Source of the DNA: Planctomycetota bacterium | GTDB taxonomy: Bacteria; Planctomycetota; Planctomycetia; Gemmatales; Gemmataceae | Assembly: GCA_016195405.1 (NCBI GenBank) | Contig: JACPZP010000179.1 | Span: forward strand, 1-64,000 | Direction of reading: 5' to 3' | Length of the DNA stretch: 64,000 nucleotides | In this document: piece by piece, positions 54,113 to 62,566 of the stretch | Position numbering within the stretch: the first letter of the stretch is position 1 | Layout of the letters: each line of letters opens with the position of its first letter | Translations under genes and position numbers: made by a program | The notes under the pieces: generated by a model | Databases searched by the model: none | Seen by the model: the letters and a program-made list of their open reading frames with translations, nothing else | What the model was told of the DNA's origin: nothing

Positions 54113-54298
54113 ATGCGTACCTGGTTGCAACGAGTCGAGCGGTTTCTGCAGGCCGAAGACGGTCCTACCGCCGTCGAGTACGCCGTGATGTTGGCGCTGA
54201 TTATTGTCGTCTGCATCACCGCAATTACTGCTCTGGGCACCAATGCCAACAAGGTCTTCAACAACGTCGCCCTGAACACCGCCGTCACTGCGTCGTGA
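54113..54298 (+). CDS. Flp-type pilin, first copy
   Basis: A 61-residue class IVb pilin precursor with leader MRTWLQRVERFLQAEDG, cleavage after Gly, and mature N-terminus PTAVEYAVMLALIIVVCITA with the conserved Glu at position 5. The short C-terminus TALGTNANKVFNN is typical of Flp. It is the first gene of the Tad locus, with an AAGGGGAT site before the ATG at 54113. The hydrophobic core is identical in protein, though not in DNA, to the second copy. Confidence 0.92.
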   Translation: MRTWLQRVERFLQAEDGPTAVEYAVMLALIIVVCITAITALGTNANKVFNNVALNTAVTAS

Positions 54299-54354
54299 GC
54301 CGGCGCCGGCACCGAGACTTCGGTTTTTTCATTCCACCACCAAGGAGCAGAATT

Positions 54355-54540
54355 ATGAGTAAGTTCGCCGAACGCGTCGTTAATTTCCTCAAGCGTGAAG
54401 ATGGCCCGACCGCCGTCGAATACGCGGTCATGCTCGCCCTGATTATCGTGGTGTGCATTACCGCCATTACGGCCCTGGGCACCAATGCCAATGCGACCTT
54501 CACCAAGGTCTCCAACGCGATCAGCACGACTTCCAGCTGA
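54355..54540 (+). CDS. Flp-type pilin, second copy
   Basis: A 61-residue paralogue of the first copy, with an AAGGAG site before the ATG at 54355 and leader MSKFAERVVNFLKREDG. The mature sequence begins PTAVEYAVMLAL, as in copy one, and the tails differ (ATFTKVSNAISTTSS). CpaA, encoded 110 bases downstream, should cleave both. A long hairpin separates it from cpaA. Confidence 0.92.
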   Translation: MSKFAERVVNFLKREDGPTAVEYAVMLALIIVVCITAITALGTNANATFTKVSNAISTTSS

Positions 54541-54564
54541 TCGAACGATTCGGCTTCGAGCATC

Positions 54565-54599
54565 AACGAGCCGCGAAGCCTGGCGTTTCGCGGCTCGTT
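54565..54599. terminator. Hairpin between the pilin genes and cpaA
   Basis: Perfect 13-bp stem (AACGAGCCGCGAA with its complement, 54565-54577 and 54587-54599) around a 9-base loop. There is no T-run. It could be a partial terminator or a stabilising 3' end that raises pilin mRNA over downstream genes. Confidence 0.65.
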
Positions 54600-54649
54600 G
54601 GTGCTTTGCAAGCGTTTTTCCCCTTCCCCTCGAGTGAGGATGCCGGCTC

Positions 54650-55246
54650 ATGAGACTGTTCACTCCCGAATACTGGCCGATCCACGTAATTTGCGTCGGC
54701 ATGATTGCGGCGGCAGTGATCGATTGGTGGAAATTCAAGGTTCCCAACAAGCTGACGTTTCCGCTCATCGTGAGCGGCTGGGTCCTTGGCCTGGCCAATA
54801 ACTTCGGTCTGGGCGCGGGCGTCGACGGCATTGGAGGCGGCATAGGCAGCGCCCTCGCCGGCACCTGCGTCGGCATGGGGCTGCTCCTGCCGGTCTACGC
54901 CATCGGCGGCATGGGTGCGGGCGACGTGAAAATGACCATGGGCTTTGGCTCGTGGATCGGCGCGTTCTTCGGCATGCCGGACGGCTTGTGGATCATCTTC
55001 TGGGCATTCTGCGCAGGCACCATCGTCGGCGGCGTCATCGCCCTTGTGATGATCGTGCTTCGCGGCAACTACATGCAGAACGCCAGCCACGTTCGCGAAA
55101 TCGTGGGCGATATGTTCCAGTCGACAGGCGTGGGCGAGATTGCGGACAAGGCCAACCGCCGCCGGCCGCGCTGGCATCGACTGCCCTACGGCGTGCCTTT
55201 GTGCATAGGTTTCCTGGGTTACCTGTTTTACCTGCACGGGTTTTAA
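54650..55246 (+). CDS. cpaA: Prepilin peptidase CpaA/TadV
   Basis: A 198-residue polytopic A24-family aspartic peptidase that removes the Flp leader at the inner membrane. Catalytic Asp residues are in VIDWWKFKVPNKLT and GGMGAGDVKMTMGFG (the GxGD motif). It has about six hydrophobic segments. A C-terminal cytoplasmic stretch (SHVREIVGDMFQSTGVGEIADK) is longer than in the smallest TadV proteins. A GAGG site precedes the ATG. Confidence 0.93.
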   Translation: MRLFTPEYWPIHVICVGMIAAAVIDWWKFKVPNKLTFPLIVSGWVLGLANNFGLGAGVDGIGGGIGSALAGTCVGMGLLLPVYAIGGMGAGDVKMTMGFGSWIGAFFGMPDGLWIIFWAFCAGTIVGGVIALVMIVLRGNYMQNASHVREIVGDMFQSTGVGEIADKANRRRPRWHRLPYGVPLCIGFLGYLFYLHGF

Positions 55247-55247
55247 T

Positions 55248-55290
55248 CCGCTGGCGGGTTCGCAATCGTAAGATGCGAAGCCGCAAGCGG
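55248..55290. repeat. Hairpin after cpaA
   Basis: 17-base arms (CCGCTGGCGGGTTCGCA at 55248-55264 and 55274-55290, two mismatches) begin two bases after the cpaA stop codon. It is similar in composition to the other gene-end palindromes. Confidence 0.7.
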
Positions 55291-55472
55291 CAGGAATAAT
55301 CGTTTTGTTTGTTACGTTCGTTGCAAGTGTAAAAGTTTAAGTTCCCCGCAAGGCCCGGTCGAAAATAAACCGGGAGGCGCGGGGTCGCAGCCTTAAAGCT
55401 CAAGAATGTCCCTCCAGACTCGCTGGGCGACAGGGCGGCGGCACCAACCCTTCTTCTCCTGAGGTTCGCACC

Positions 55473-56552
55473 ATGAAGCCGAAAACCCTGATTCTGACCG
55501 TCGTGGCGGTGACTTGCGGTCTGGGCGCAAGCTACATGACCAGCCGCCTGCTCGCCGATCGCGGCGAGACGCAAGAGAAAGTCGAAATCCTGGTCGCCAA
55601 GAAGGGGCTGGACCAGGGCATGATCATTAAGGATGTGGACAGCGTGTTTGTGGTAAAGCAAATTCCGGCGGAAATGGCGGAGCGCGATTCACTTCGCCCC
55701 GGCGATGCCGACCAGCTTAAGGGTCGCCAACTCAAGCGCGCACTGCGGGCCAACGATCCGATCCGGCAGGATGACTTCCGCGGCGACAAGGAAGTGGACC
55801 TGGAAGGCAGGATTTCTCAGGGCTTTCGAGCGCTGGGCATTCGCGTGAACGCCGAGTCCATCGCCTCCGGCTTTGCCAGCTTGCCGCACTCGCGCGTCGA
55901 TATCATCTCGACGGTGCGACGGGGAAGCGACAAGGACTCGTTCTCGCAGATTCTCTTGGAGAACGTCCTGGTGCTGGCGGCCGACCAAAACACGATTCGC
56001 ACCGAATCGGGTCAGCCGATGCCCGCGAACGTGGTCACCGTGGCCCTCAAGCCAGAGGATGTCGTAAAAGTCACTCTGGCGCGCGAGTTGGGTCCCTTAA
56101 GCTTGGTGCTGCGAAAGTTCAACGACAGCACCAAAGCCGGCGACGTGAAAGTCTCCGTGGAACAACTCATGACCAAGACCGACAAGGTCGGCGAAGATTT
56201 TGTGGACAACGCGGGCGAGCCGTCGACGGGCAAATCGCCGGTCGCGCTGCCGACGCTACCCAAAGCGAAAGAGACCACGGTCGCGAAAGTGGAGCCGGCT
56301 CCTAAGGAGATCATCCCAGCGCCGTACATGGAGCCCCAGTTCTCGCACGAGTTGATCATCACGGAGGGCGACAAGCAAAGGAAGATACAGTACCTTCTTG
56401 ACAAGGATGGACAGGTCGTCGGTGGGGGGGGAGACGTGAACCGATCAGATCCGGCGCCGCCCCGACCACAACCGCAACTACAATCGCCCGCGACGCAGCC
56501 GCGGCCCAACCCAGCGCCGCAACCGGAGGCAGCGCCCAAGGAAGACAAGTAA
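55473..56552 (+). CDS. cpaB: Flp pilus assembly protein CpaB/RcpC
   Basis: A 359-residue periplasmic protein with an N-terminal signal/anchor segment (LILTVVAVTCGLGASYM), an SAF-like domain (VEILVAKKGLDQGMIIKDVDSVFVVKQIP and GRQLKRALRANDPIRQDDF), then IRVNAESIASGFASLPHSRVDIISTVRRG, the RcpC/CpaB core. The C-terminal third is Pro/Gln/Lys-rich and variable. It is thought to connect the secretin with peptidoglycan. cpaC follows at 56721. Confidence 0.9.
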   Translation: MKPKTLILTVVAVTCGLGASYMTSRLLADRGETQEKVEILVAKKGLDQGMIIKDVDSVFVVKQIPAEMAERDSLRPGDADQLKGRQLKRALRANDPIRQDDFRGDKEVDLEGRISQGFRALGIRVNAESIASGFASLPHSRVDIISTVRRGSDKDSFSQILLENVLVLAADQNTIRTESGQPMPANVVTVALKPEDVVKVTLARELGPLSLVLRKFNDSTKAGDVKVSVEQLMTKTDKVGEDFVDNAGEPSTGKSPVALPTLPKAKETTVAKVEPAPKEIIPAPYMEPQFSHELIITEGDKQRKIQYLLDKDGQVVGGGGDVNRSDPAPPRPQPQLQSPATQPRPNPAPQPEAAPKEDK

Positions 56553-56720
56553 TCGTTTGAGTTTGCGCCCAAAGCGCAAGCGAGGGAAAGTGCCCCAACG
56601 GGGCGAACGGAACGTTTCGCCGCCTCGTTGGGGAAAAGGATCGAAGGAAAGGCGTACCCAGTTCGGCACTCACGGCGGGGGCCCAACCCGCCTCACATAT
56701 CTTTAAGAAGAGGTGAAAGG

Positions 56721-58478
56721 ATGCACCGCGCGACCTTCAAGCCCGGTACCCTTTTGGGGATTGCAGCTCTCTTTATCGGCCTGGGCGCCATCACGTCGGC
56801 CCCTCGCGCCCAAGGCCCCGATCAACCCCCGCCCGGGGTGCTCGTCCTACAAACGAATGCGACCAAGCAGGTAAGCATGAGCACCAATGCGCTCTTAACG
56901 AGCGTCGCCGTCGAGAACCCCAAGGTTTGCCGCGTGCAAACCATGCTCGAAAACCCGCGTGCGGTCCTGATCACCGGCCTCAATCCCGGCAGCACCCGCG
57001 TCACCTTGACCGATGACAAGAAGAACACCGAGTCCTTCGAGGTCCGCGTGCTCGCCGACGAGGAAACCGCCCGCGAGCAACAGCGTAAGGACCTTATCGA
57101 GCTGATTCGCAAGGCCGTTCCCACTGCCAGCGTCGGCGTCCTCACTTCGCCGAATAACACCGTCACCTTGACCGGTCACGTCGCCAACGCCCAAACCGTG
57201 AATGTGATCGCCGACTTGGCGCGGAGCGTATTCGGCGGCAACGCCATCCTAATCAACAACATCGAAATCGGCGGCGTGCAGCAGGTGCAAATTGAAGTGA
57301 TCGTCGCCACCGTCAATCGCTCCGAAATCCGTAATTTCGGCTTCAGCTTCCTCGAAACCGGCAAGCAGCACTTCGTTGCCAGCCAACCGGGCGCAGCCGG
57401 CAGTCTCGTTGCCGCCACCCTGACCAGCGTGCTGAATCCTGCCGCCGCACTCAATGCCTCGCCCAACGCCATCTTCGGCATCACCAACGATAAGCAAGGC
57501 TTCGTCGGCTTCCTGCAGGCCCTCCGCATCGAAGGCCTGGCCAAGATCTATTCCGAGCCGTACGCGACCACCTTGAGCGGACGGCCCGGCTACATCGTGT
57601 CCGGCGGGGAGACGCCCATCCTGACCACGTCAGGCACGGGAGCGCCCAACGTCACTTACAAGCCCTTTGGCACGATCGTCAGCTTCCTGCCCATCGTCCT
57701 GGAGGACGGCAAAATCCACCTGGAAGTCCGTCCCGAGATCAGCCGAATCAACGCCGCCAACGGCATCAACCTGCCCTCCGCCGTCGGCACCACCAACGTC
57801 CCCGGTTTCGACGTCCGAGGCGCCCAAGTCGCCGTGCAGATCGAAGACGGACAGACCTTGGCAATCGGCGGATTGGTGCAAAGCATCGTCAATGCCACGA
57901 ACAACAAAGTTCCCCTTCTCGGCGACATACCCTTTTTCGGCGCCGCCTTCAGCGTGAAGCAGTACACCGAATCCGAAGAGGAACTGATCATTCTGGTCAC
58001 GCCGCGGCTGGTCCATCCGCTCGGCTGCACGCAGCTGCCGAAGTATCTTCCGGGCCGGGAAACGCGCAGCGCCGACGATTTTGAGCTATTCTTGGAAGGG
58101 ATCATGGAGGCGCCGCGCGGTCCGCGCCAGGTTTGCCCCCCCTATACGGCATCGCACATGAACGGCCCGACCGCGAGCGTCTTTCCGTGTGCCAACGGGG
58201 CCTGCGGCGTCGGACAAGGGCGGTGCGTCGGCAACGCCCAGTTCGCCGCTCCGGTGAGCAGCGCGCTGCCCGGGGCCAGGCTGCCCATGGGCAACGGCAA
58301 CACTCGGCCGATGGCGGAGACGGAAACGCCCGCAGCTCCGGTGTCGCAAGAAACTCGCACGCCCGTCGATTTGCCTCCGGTTCGCGAACAGGCGAATACA
58401 GAGCTGCCGGTGCTGCCGCCGTTGTCGCCGCGTAACGACGGGCCAAACGGATCGCAACCGCCGCCTCCGCCAAGGTAA
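56721..58478 (+). CDS. cpaC: Type II/III secretion-like secretin CpaC/RcpA
   Basis: A 585-residue outer-membrane secretin for Flp pilus export. The ATG at 56721 has AGAGGTG upstream and opens a signal peptide (GTLLGIAALFIGLGAITSAPRAQG). An N0-type domain (VSMSTNALLTSVAVENPKVCRVQ, BON-like region near 130-180) is followed by the secretin core: VQIEVIVATVNRSEIRNFGFS, YVSGGETPILT-like YIVSGGETPI, and VAVQIEDGQTLAIGGLVQ...VPLLGDIPFFGAAF...EEELIILVTPRLV, the hallmark end of the pore domain. A variable C-terminal tail of about 110 residues follows. Confidence 0.94.
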   Translation: MHRATFKPGTLLGIAALFIGLGAITSAPRAQGPDQPPPGVLVLQTNATKQVSMSTNALLTSVAVENPKVCRVQTMLENPRAVLITGLNPGSTRVTLTDDKKNTESFEVRVLADEETAREQQRKDLIELIRKAVPTASVGVLTSPNNTVTLTGHVANAQTVNVIADLARSVFGGNAILINNIEIGGVQQVQIEVIVATVNRSEIRNFGFSFLETGKQHFVASQPGAAGSLVAATLTSVLNPAAALNASPNAIFGITNDKQGFVGFLQALRIEGLAKIYSEPYATTLSGRPGYIVSGGETPILTTSGTGAPNVTYKPFGTIVSFLPIVLEDGKIHLEVRPEISRINAANGINLPSAVGTTNVPGFDVRGAQVAVQIEDGQTLAIGGLVQSIVNATNNKVPLLGDIPFFGAAFSVKQYTESEEELIILVTPRLVHPLGCTQLPKYLPGRETRSADDFELFLEGIMEAPRGPRQVCPPYTASHMNGPTASVFPCANGACGVGQGRCVGNAQFAAPVSSALPGARLPMGNGNTRPMAETETPAAPVSQETRTPVDLPPVREQANTELPVLPPLSPRNDGPNGSQPPPPPR

Positions 58479-58529
58479 ACGCCGGACGCGGGAAACGCCG
58501 AATGCGCATGCCAAGCCGACTCGCAGCTT

Positions 58530-58642
58530 CGCGCTCGCGGATCTCCGCGAGCGCGTTGCGGCGTTTCCGTGGAAGCGCCAGCAAAACCCGTAGCCGCAGG
58601 TTTTAACCTGCGGACAACCGCAGCCTGAATGCTGCGGCTACG
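58530..58642. repeat. Two palindromic elements between cpaC and cpaE
   Basis: A 12-bp perfect palindrome (CGCGCTCGCGGA, 58530-58541, with 58544-58555) and a cruciform-like element: outer arms CGTAGCCGCA at 58589-58598 and 58633-58642, inner hairpins CCGCAGGTT/AACCTGCGG (58594-58613) and CCGCAG/CTGCGG (58619-58637). These fill most of the 285-base gap. Confidence 0.75.
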
Positions 58643-58763
58643 AGTTGGAAAACGCTTCTAAGTGGAAATACGAGCTATAAGCGGGAAAGCTTACGCAAGC
58701 CCTCGCCAAAACCAACGATAACAAAGATATACCCCTTATTGTCCCCCGACTCGGTGGTGGCTC

Positions 58764-59972
58764 ATGAAGGATGTGCTTCGCATTGCGATCGTGGATCCCT
58801 CAGATTCCACGCGCGAACCACTGCGGAATCTTCTCCTCGGCGTTGAATCGGTCTGGCTGGAAGCCGAGTGCTCGCGCTACGAGTTCTTCATCGACGTGGC
58901 GCGGCAATCCAGCCCCGATCTCGTGGTGGTCTCCTTGGACGCCGATCACGCCAAGGACCTCCAGCTCATTCAGCAACTCACCGCGGAATTCCCCAATATT
59001 CCAGTCCTCGGCGTCTCCGCGCGCGGCGACGGCCAGTCGATCTTGCAAGCCCTGCGCGCCGGCGCCAAGGAGTTTCTAACCGCCCCAGTCGTGCTCGAAG
59101 AGCTGCTTCTCGCTTTGAACCGGCTGCGGCAAACCCGCACGACGGTCGCCGCCGACGGCACGCTTTCGGTCAACGGCGCCCCGAAAGTCGACACGCTCAG
59201 CGTCTGCGTTGTCGGCTCGCGCGGCGGCGTCGGCTGCACCAGTCTCGCCGTCAACCTCGGCTGCAACCTGGCCCAGGATACGCGGCTCAATGTCGCCCTT
59301 GTCGATCTCGACCTCGCGCTGGGCGACGCCGACGTCGCCTTGGATCTCATCCCCGACTACACGCTGGCCGACGTCGCCATGAACATCGACCGCCTCGACA
59401 TGACCTTTCTGCGGCGTTCGCTCTGCAAACATGCCAGCGGGCTTTCGCTGCTTCCCCATCCGGTGCAGATGGAAGACATCTCCCTCATCCACGAAGACCA
59501 TCTGGGCCGGGTGATCGGACTTCTGAAAGCCAGCTATTCCCACCTTATCTTCGATCTCAGCAAACGCTTCACACCCACGGATTTGACGGCCATGCGCATG
59601 AGCGACGTCATCCTGCTGGTCGCCCAGCTTGAATTGACCAGTCTGCGCAACATCGTTCGCCTCTTGCACACGCTGGGGAACGAAGACGGCATGGCCGACA
59701 AGCTAAAGGTCGTAGTCAACCGCGTGGGCGCCGACGAAGGCGACATCACCCTAAGAAAGGCCGAGGAAACCATCGGCCGTCCAATCTTCTGGCAAGTCCC
59801 CAACGACTTCAAAGCGATGATTGGAGCCCGCAACGCCGGCGTGCCGCTCTTGACCCATGCTCCCAAGAGCAAGACGCAAGTCAGCATCGCCGCTCTGGCG
59901 CAGGCTCTCTCCGGCAGAGGCCCGCAAGAACCCGCCAAGAAAGAACGGCGCGGCTTCTTCTCATTCAAGTAG
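58764..59972 (+). CDS. cpaE: CpaE/TadZ-type localisation ATPase with receiver-like domain
   Basis: A 402-residue protein. Residues 1-125 form a response-regulator-like domain (IAIVDPSDSTREPLRNLL, SPDLVVVSLDADHAKDLQ, GVSARGDGQSILQALRAGAKEFL). The second half is a MinD/ParA-like domain with an altered P-loop GSRGGVGCTSLAVNLG and VALVDLDLALGDADVALDL. CpaE/TadZ proteins place the Tad machine in the cell. The usual KGGVGKT motif lacks its P-loop lysine here, so ATP hydrolysis may be weak or absent. Confidence 0.88.
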   Translation: MKDVLRIAIVDPSDSTREPLRNLLLGVESVWLEAECSRYEFFIDVARQSSPDLVVVSLDADHAKDLQLIQQLTAEFPNIPVLGVSARGDGQSILQALRAGAKEFLTAPVVLEELLLALNRLRQTRTTVAADGTLSVNGAPKVDTLSVCVVGSRGGVGCTSLAVNLGCNLAQDTRLNVALVDLDLALGDADVALDLIPDYTLADVAMNIDRLDMTFLRRSLCKHASGLSLLPHPVQMEDISLIHEDHLGRVIGLLKASYSHLIFDLSKRFTPTDLTAMRMSDVILLVAQLELTSLRNIVRLLHTLGNEDGMADKLKVVVNRVGADEGDITLRKAEETIGRPIFWQVPNDFKAMIGARNAGVPLLTHAPKSKTQVSIAALAQALSGRGPQEPAKKERRGFFSFK

Positions 59973-60038
59973 AACGCCAATTCGCTAAAATGAGCCCTGC
60001 TTGCGAATTCTCACCCAAACGGGCAAGTTCGGGCCAAT

Positions 60039-61202
60039 ATGAACGCGCTTCGAAAGCTGCAAGGACGATGTTTGGCCGGCATGCTGGTCCTCAGTTGGAT
60101 CGCCTGGGCCAAGCCCGCGGACGCTGGACTGTACAACACTTCCGAACCCAATGAAGGAAAGCTGGGCGCGCAGGAGCTTCCACTCGCTCAGCGCTTTCTC
60201 GTCTTTCGGGACACGCTCTTCAAGCTGCGCAGCATCGGCATGGACGCCGTCCCTTTCGATAATGACTTGCGGCGACGCTACCTGCTCGCCGAGCATGCCG
60301 CCCAAGCGCCGATCGCAAAGCTCTCGGCGGAGCAAAAGCTCAATCTCGGCGCTGTGCTGATCCGCCGCAAGAAGCTCGATGCCGCGCTCGACATCCTCCG
60401 GCCCGTGGCCGCACAAGAGCGCGACAATTTCTTGGTGCTCGCCAATCTGGCGACCGCCTATGCCCTTAGCCGACAGGAGCAGGAGCAGCGCGCCATCTCG
60501 ACGCTCGAGGAGGCGCTGGCGCATTGGCCGTCGCGTTTCAATCAACTGCCCAAGGAGAAACAGGACTACCTCGCCAACATCAAATGGCACGAAGGCGCCT
60601 ACGAATTCTATCGCGAGTCCGAAACCTTCCTGCTTAAGCTCCTGAAGCTGCGCGCCCGCGAAACCCGTCTCAAGGATAAAAAGTCCGATGATTTCGACAC
60701 GGTCGATGCTCTCTTCGGCGACGGTAAAGCCGCGGTGAAGTTTGTCGGCGAGAGCGGCAAATTCGAACCGGGCAAGATCGCCGCCGTCGAAAAGGCAAAG
60801 TTGCCCAAAAGGGCCGTCGAAATCGTGGAGCAACTCTTGGTTTGGATGCCGGAAGACATTCGGCTCTATTGGCTCTTGGGTGAGCTGATCAATGCCGAGG
60901 GAGACATCGCCGGTGCGCGGATGATCTTCAATGAGTTATTCGGAGACCACAAATTGCGGACTGCTGAAGTGCGCGCTCGCCATCGTGCGTTGAACGAGGC
61001 CAAGCTCCCAGCGCAGCCCGACGTCGCCGTCAATCAGACTTTCGAGCCCGAGGACAAGCCCAAGGACCAACCGACTGCAGCGCTGCCCGAGATTCGAACG
61101 CTTCTGGTCGGCTTCGGCGCCGGCGTCGTCGTCGGCATCTTTGTCATGTGGCAAGTCCGCGAATTCCGCCGTCGCCGTGCATTGGCCCAAGCCCGCAGAT
61201 GA
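60039..61202 (+). CDS. Exported TPR-like protein with a C-terminal membrane helix
   Basis: A 387-residue protein with a signal-type N-terminus (GMLVLSWIAWAKPADAG). The middle has TPR-like helix pairs (LNLGAVLIRRKKLDAALDIL, LVLANLATAYALSRQEQEQR, AISTLEEALAHWP), and the end is a single helix (TLLVGFGAGVVVGIFVMW) with a basic cytoplasmic tail (REFRRRRALAQARR). It would expose a protein-binding domain to the periplasm. It may serve the neighbouring Tad system, but no specific link is visible. The TGA stop overlaps the end of a palindrome stem. Confidence 0.75.
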   Translation: MNALRKLQGRCLAGMLVLSWIAWAKPADAGLYNTSEPNEGKLGAQELPLAQRFLVFRDTLFKLRSIGMDAVPFDNDLRRRYLLAEHAAQAPIAKLSAEQKLNLGAVLIRRKKLDAALDILRPVAAQERDNFLVLANLATAYALSRQEQEQRAISTLEEALAHWPSRFNQLPKEKQDYLANIKWHEGAYEFYRESETFLLKLLKLRARETRLKDKKSDDFDTVDALFGDGKAAVKFVGESGKFEPGKIAAVEKAKLPKRAVEIVEQLLVWMPEDIRLYWLLGELINAEGDIAGARMIFNELFGDHKLRTAEVRARHRALNEAKLPAQPDVAVNQTFEPEDKPKDQPTAALPEIRTLLVGFGAGVVVGIFVMWQVREFRRRRALAQARR

Positions 61203-61220
61203 GCGCAGCGAATCTGCGGG
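61192..61220. terminator. Hairpin at the stop codon of the TPR gene
   Basis: Perfect 9-bp stem CCCGCAGAT/ATCTGCGGG (61192-61200, 61212-61220) in which the T of the TGA stop (61200-61202) is the last stem base. A second, bulged hairpin of similar sequence follows at about 61241-61270. Confidence 0.65.
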
Positions 61221-61290
61221 GTTCTTCGAGGTGAAGAAGAACCCGCGCAGGCTCGAAGACTCGCCTGCGGGCTTGGCGTTTCTGTAAAAT

Positions 61291-61310
61291 CGAGGGAAAG
61301 GAGACCCTCG
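61291..61310 (+). promoter_or_regulatory. Hairpin presenting the larC ribosome site; possible CsrA site
   Basis: A 6-bp perfect stem CGAGGG/CCCTCG encloses the loop AAAGGAGA, so the Shine-Dalgarno AAGGAG lies in a hairpin loop 11 bases before the larC ATG. An ANGGA in a hairpin loop at a ribosome site is the typical CsrA target. Binding is inference. Confidence 0.5.
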
Positions 61311-61314
61311 GTCC

Positions 61315-62490
61315 ATGCGCGTGGCCCATTTCGACTGCTTCAGCGGCATCTCCGGCGACATGACGCTCGGCGCCCTGTTCGACGCCGGCGTGCCCACGCA
61401 GCCGGTGCTCGACGGCATCGCCTCACTTGGGCTGCCCATAAAGGTGACGGTCGAGAAGGTCTGCAAAGGCGGCTTCGCGGCGACGCAGGTCATCGTCGAA
61501 GCGCCGGAGGAATCGACGCACCGCTTCCTGCCGGACGTCGAGGAGATTCTTTCGCGCGGCAAACTTTTAATGAAGCAGCGGAATCTGGCACTTAGCATTT
61601 TTCGCAAGCTCGCCCAGGCCGAATCGACCGTACACGGCATGCCTATTGAGAAGGTGCATTTTCACGAAGTCGGCGCTTTGGATAGCCTCGCAGATATCGT
61701 CGGCGTTGCCGTCGGCTTGGATTTGCTTGGCGTCGAGCGATTCACGAGCAGTTCCGTGGCGACCGGGACCGGCATGGTGAAATGCGCTCACGGCATGATG
61801 CCGATTCCGGCGCCGGGGACCGCAGAATTGCTCAAAGGCGCCCCGCTGCGACCATGCAACATCCAAGGCGAACTCACCACGCCGACCGGAGCGGCGATCT
61901 TGGCGACGGTTGTCCGTCGCTGGACTGATGCACCGGAAATGATCGTGGATCAGATCGGTCACGGTGCAGGTCAGCGCGATTTACTGGAACAGCCGAATGT
62001 TCTTCGGTTATTTTTAGGTGACGACACTATTCCGACCGCCGATCGAGATACGGTGTGGATGATGGAAACGAATCTCGATGATGTGCCTGGAGAGGTCATT
62101 GGCTATTGCACGGAGCAGCTCTTCGCTGCGGGCGCGCTTGATGTCTTCACGGTTCCCATTGCCATGAAGAAAAATCGGCCCGGCGTTATGCTTAGCGTGC
62201 TGACACCCCATGTGAACCTCGAGGCGATTGAGGCCATCATCTTCAATGAGACACAAACCTTCGGCATCCGGCGATATCTCGTGACACGCAGCAAGCTCTA
62301 TCGCCAGCACGTCTCGGTTGACACGCCTTGGGGCCAGGTGCAGGGAAAACTCGGATGGTTGAAAGGAAAACCGCCCATTTTCACGCCAGAGTACGACGAT
62401 TGCGCCCGTATCGCCCGCGAACACAAGGTGCCATTGCGCGAGGTGATGGACGCCGCGCGCCGTTCGAATTCATTGGGTGGCACGCCCTGA
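61315..62490 (+). CDS. larC: Nickel pincer cofactor biosynthesis protein LarC
   Basis: A 391-residue CTP-dependent nickel-insertion protein. It matches the LarC family from its start (MRVAHFDCFSGISGDMTLGAL), with VHFHEVGALDSLADIVG, ELTTPTGAAIL and the metal-binding region METNLDDVPGEVIGY. LarC inserts nickel into the pincer cofactor of lactate racemase and related enzymes. larB, larE and larA homologues are not adjacent in this window. The LarC1/LarC2 frameshift arrangement of some bacteria is absent: this is one open frame. The final codons and TGA are in a hairpin (62475-62550). The upstream leader may be CsrA-controlled. Confidence 0.94.
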   Translation: MRVAHFDCFSGISGDMTLGALFDAGVPTQPVLDGIASLGLPIKVTVEKVCKGGFAATQVIVEAPEESTHRFLPDVEEILSRGKLLMKQRNLALSIFRKLAQAESTVHGMPIEKVHFHEVGALDSLADIVGVAVGLDLLGVERFTSSSVATGTGMVKCAHGMMPIPAPGTAELLKGAPLRPCNIQGELTTPTGAAILATVVRRWTDAPEMIVDQIGHGAGQRDLLEQPNVLRLFLGDDTIPTADRDTVWMMETNLDDVPGEVIGYCTEQLFAAGALDVFTVPIAMKKNRPGVMLSVLTPHVNLEAIEAIIFNETQTFGIRRYLVTRSKLYRQHVSVDTPWGQVQGKLGWLKGKPPIFTPEYDDCARIAREHKVPLREVMDAARRSNSLGGTP

Positions 62491-62550
62491 GTAGGACGCG
62501 AAGGGCGTGCGAAGCGCCCACGCCCTTCGAAAATTCAGGGCGTGCCACCC
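62475..62550. repeat. Long hairpin carrying the larC stop codon
   Basis: Outer arms GGGTGGCACGCCCTGA (62475-62490) and its exact complement (62535-62550), inner arms CGAAGGGCGTG (62499-62509) and complement (62519-62529). The left arm encodes the last LarC residues and the TGA. It separates larC from alaS. Confidence 0.88.
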
Positions 62551-62566
62551 ACCTTCGAGAATCTGC

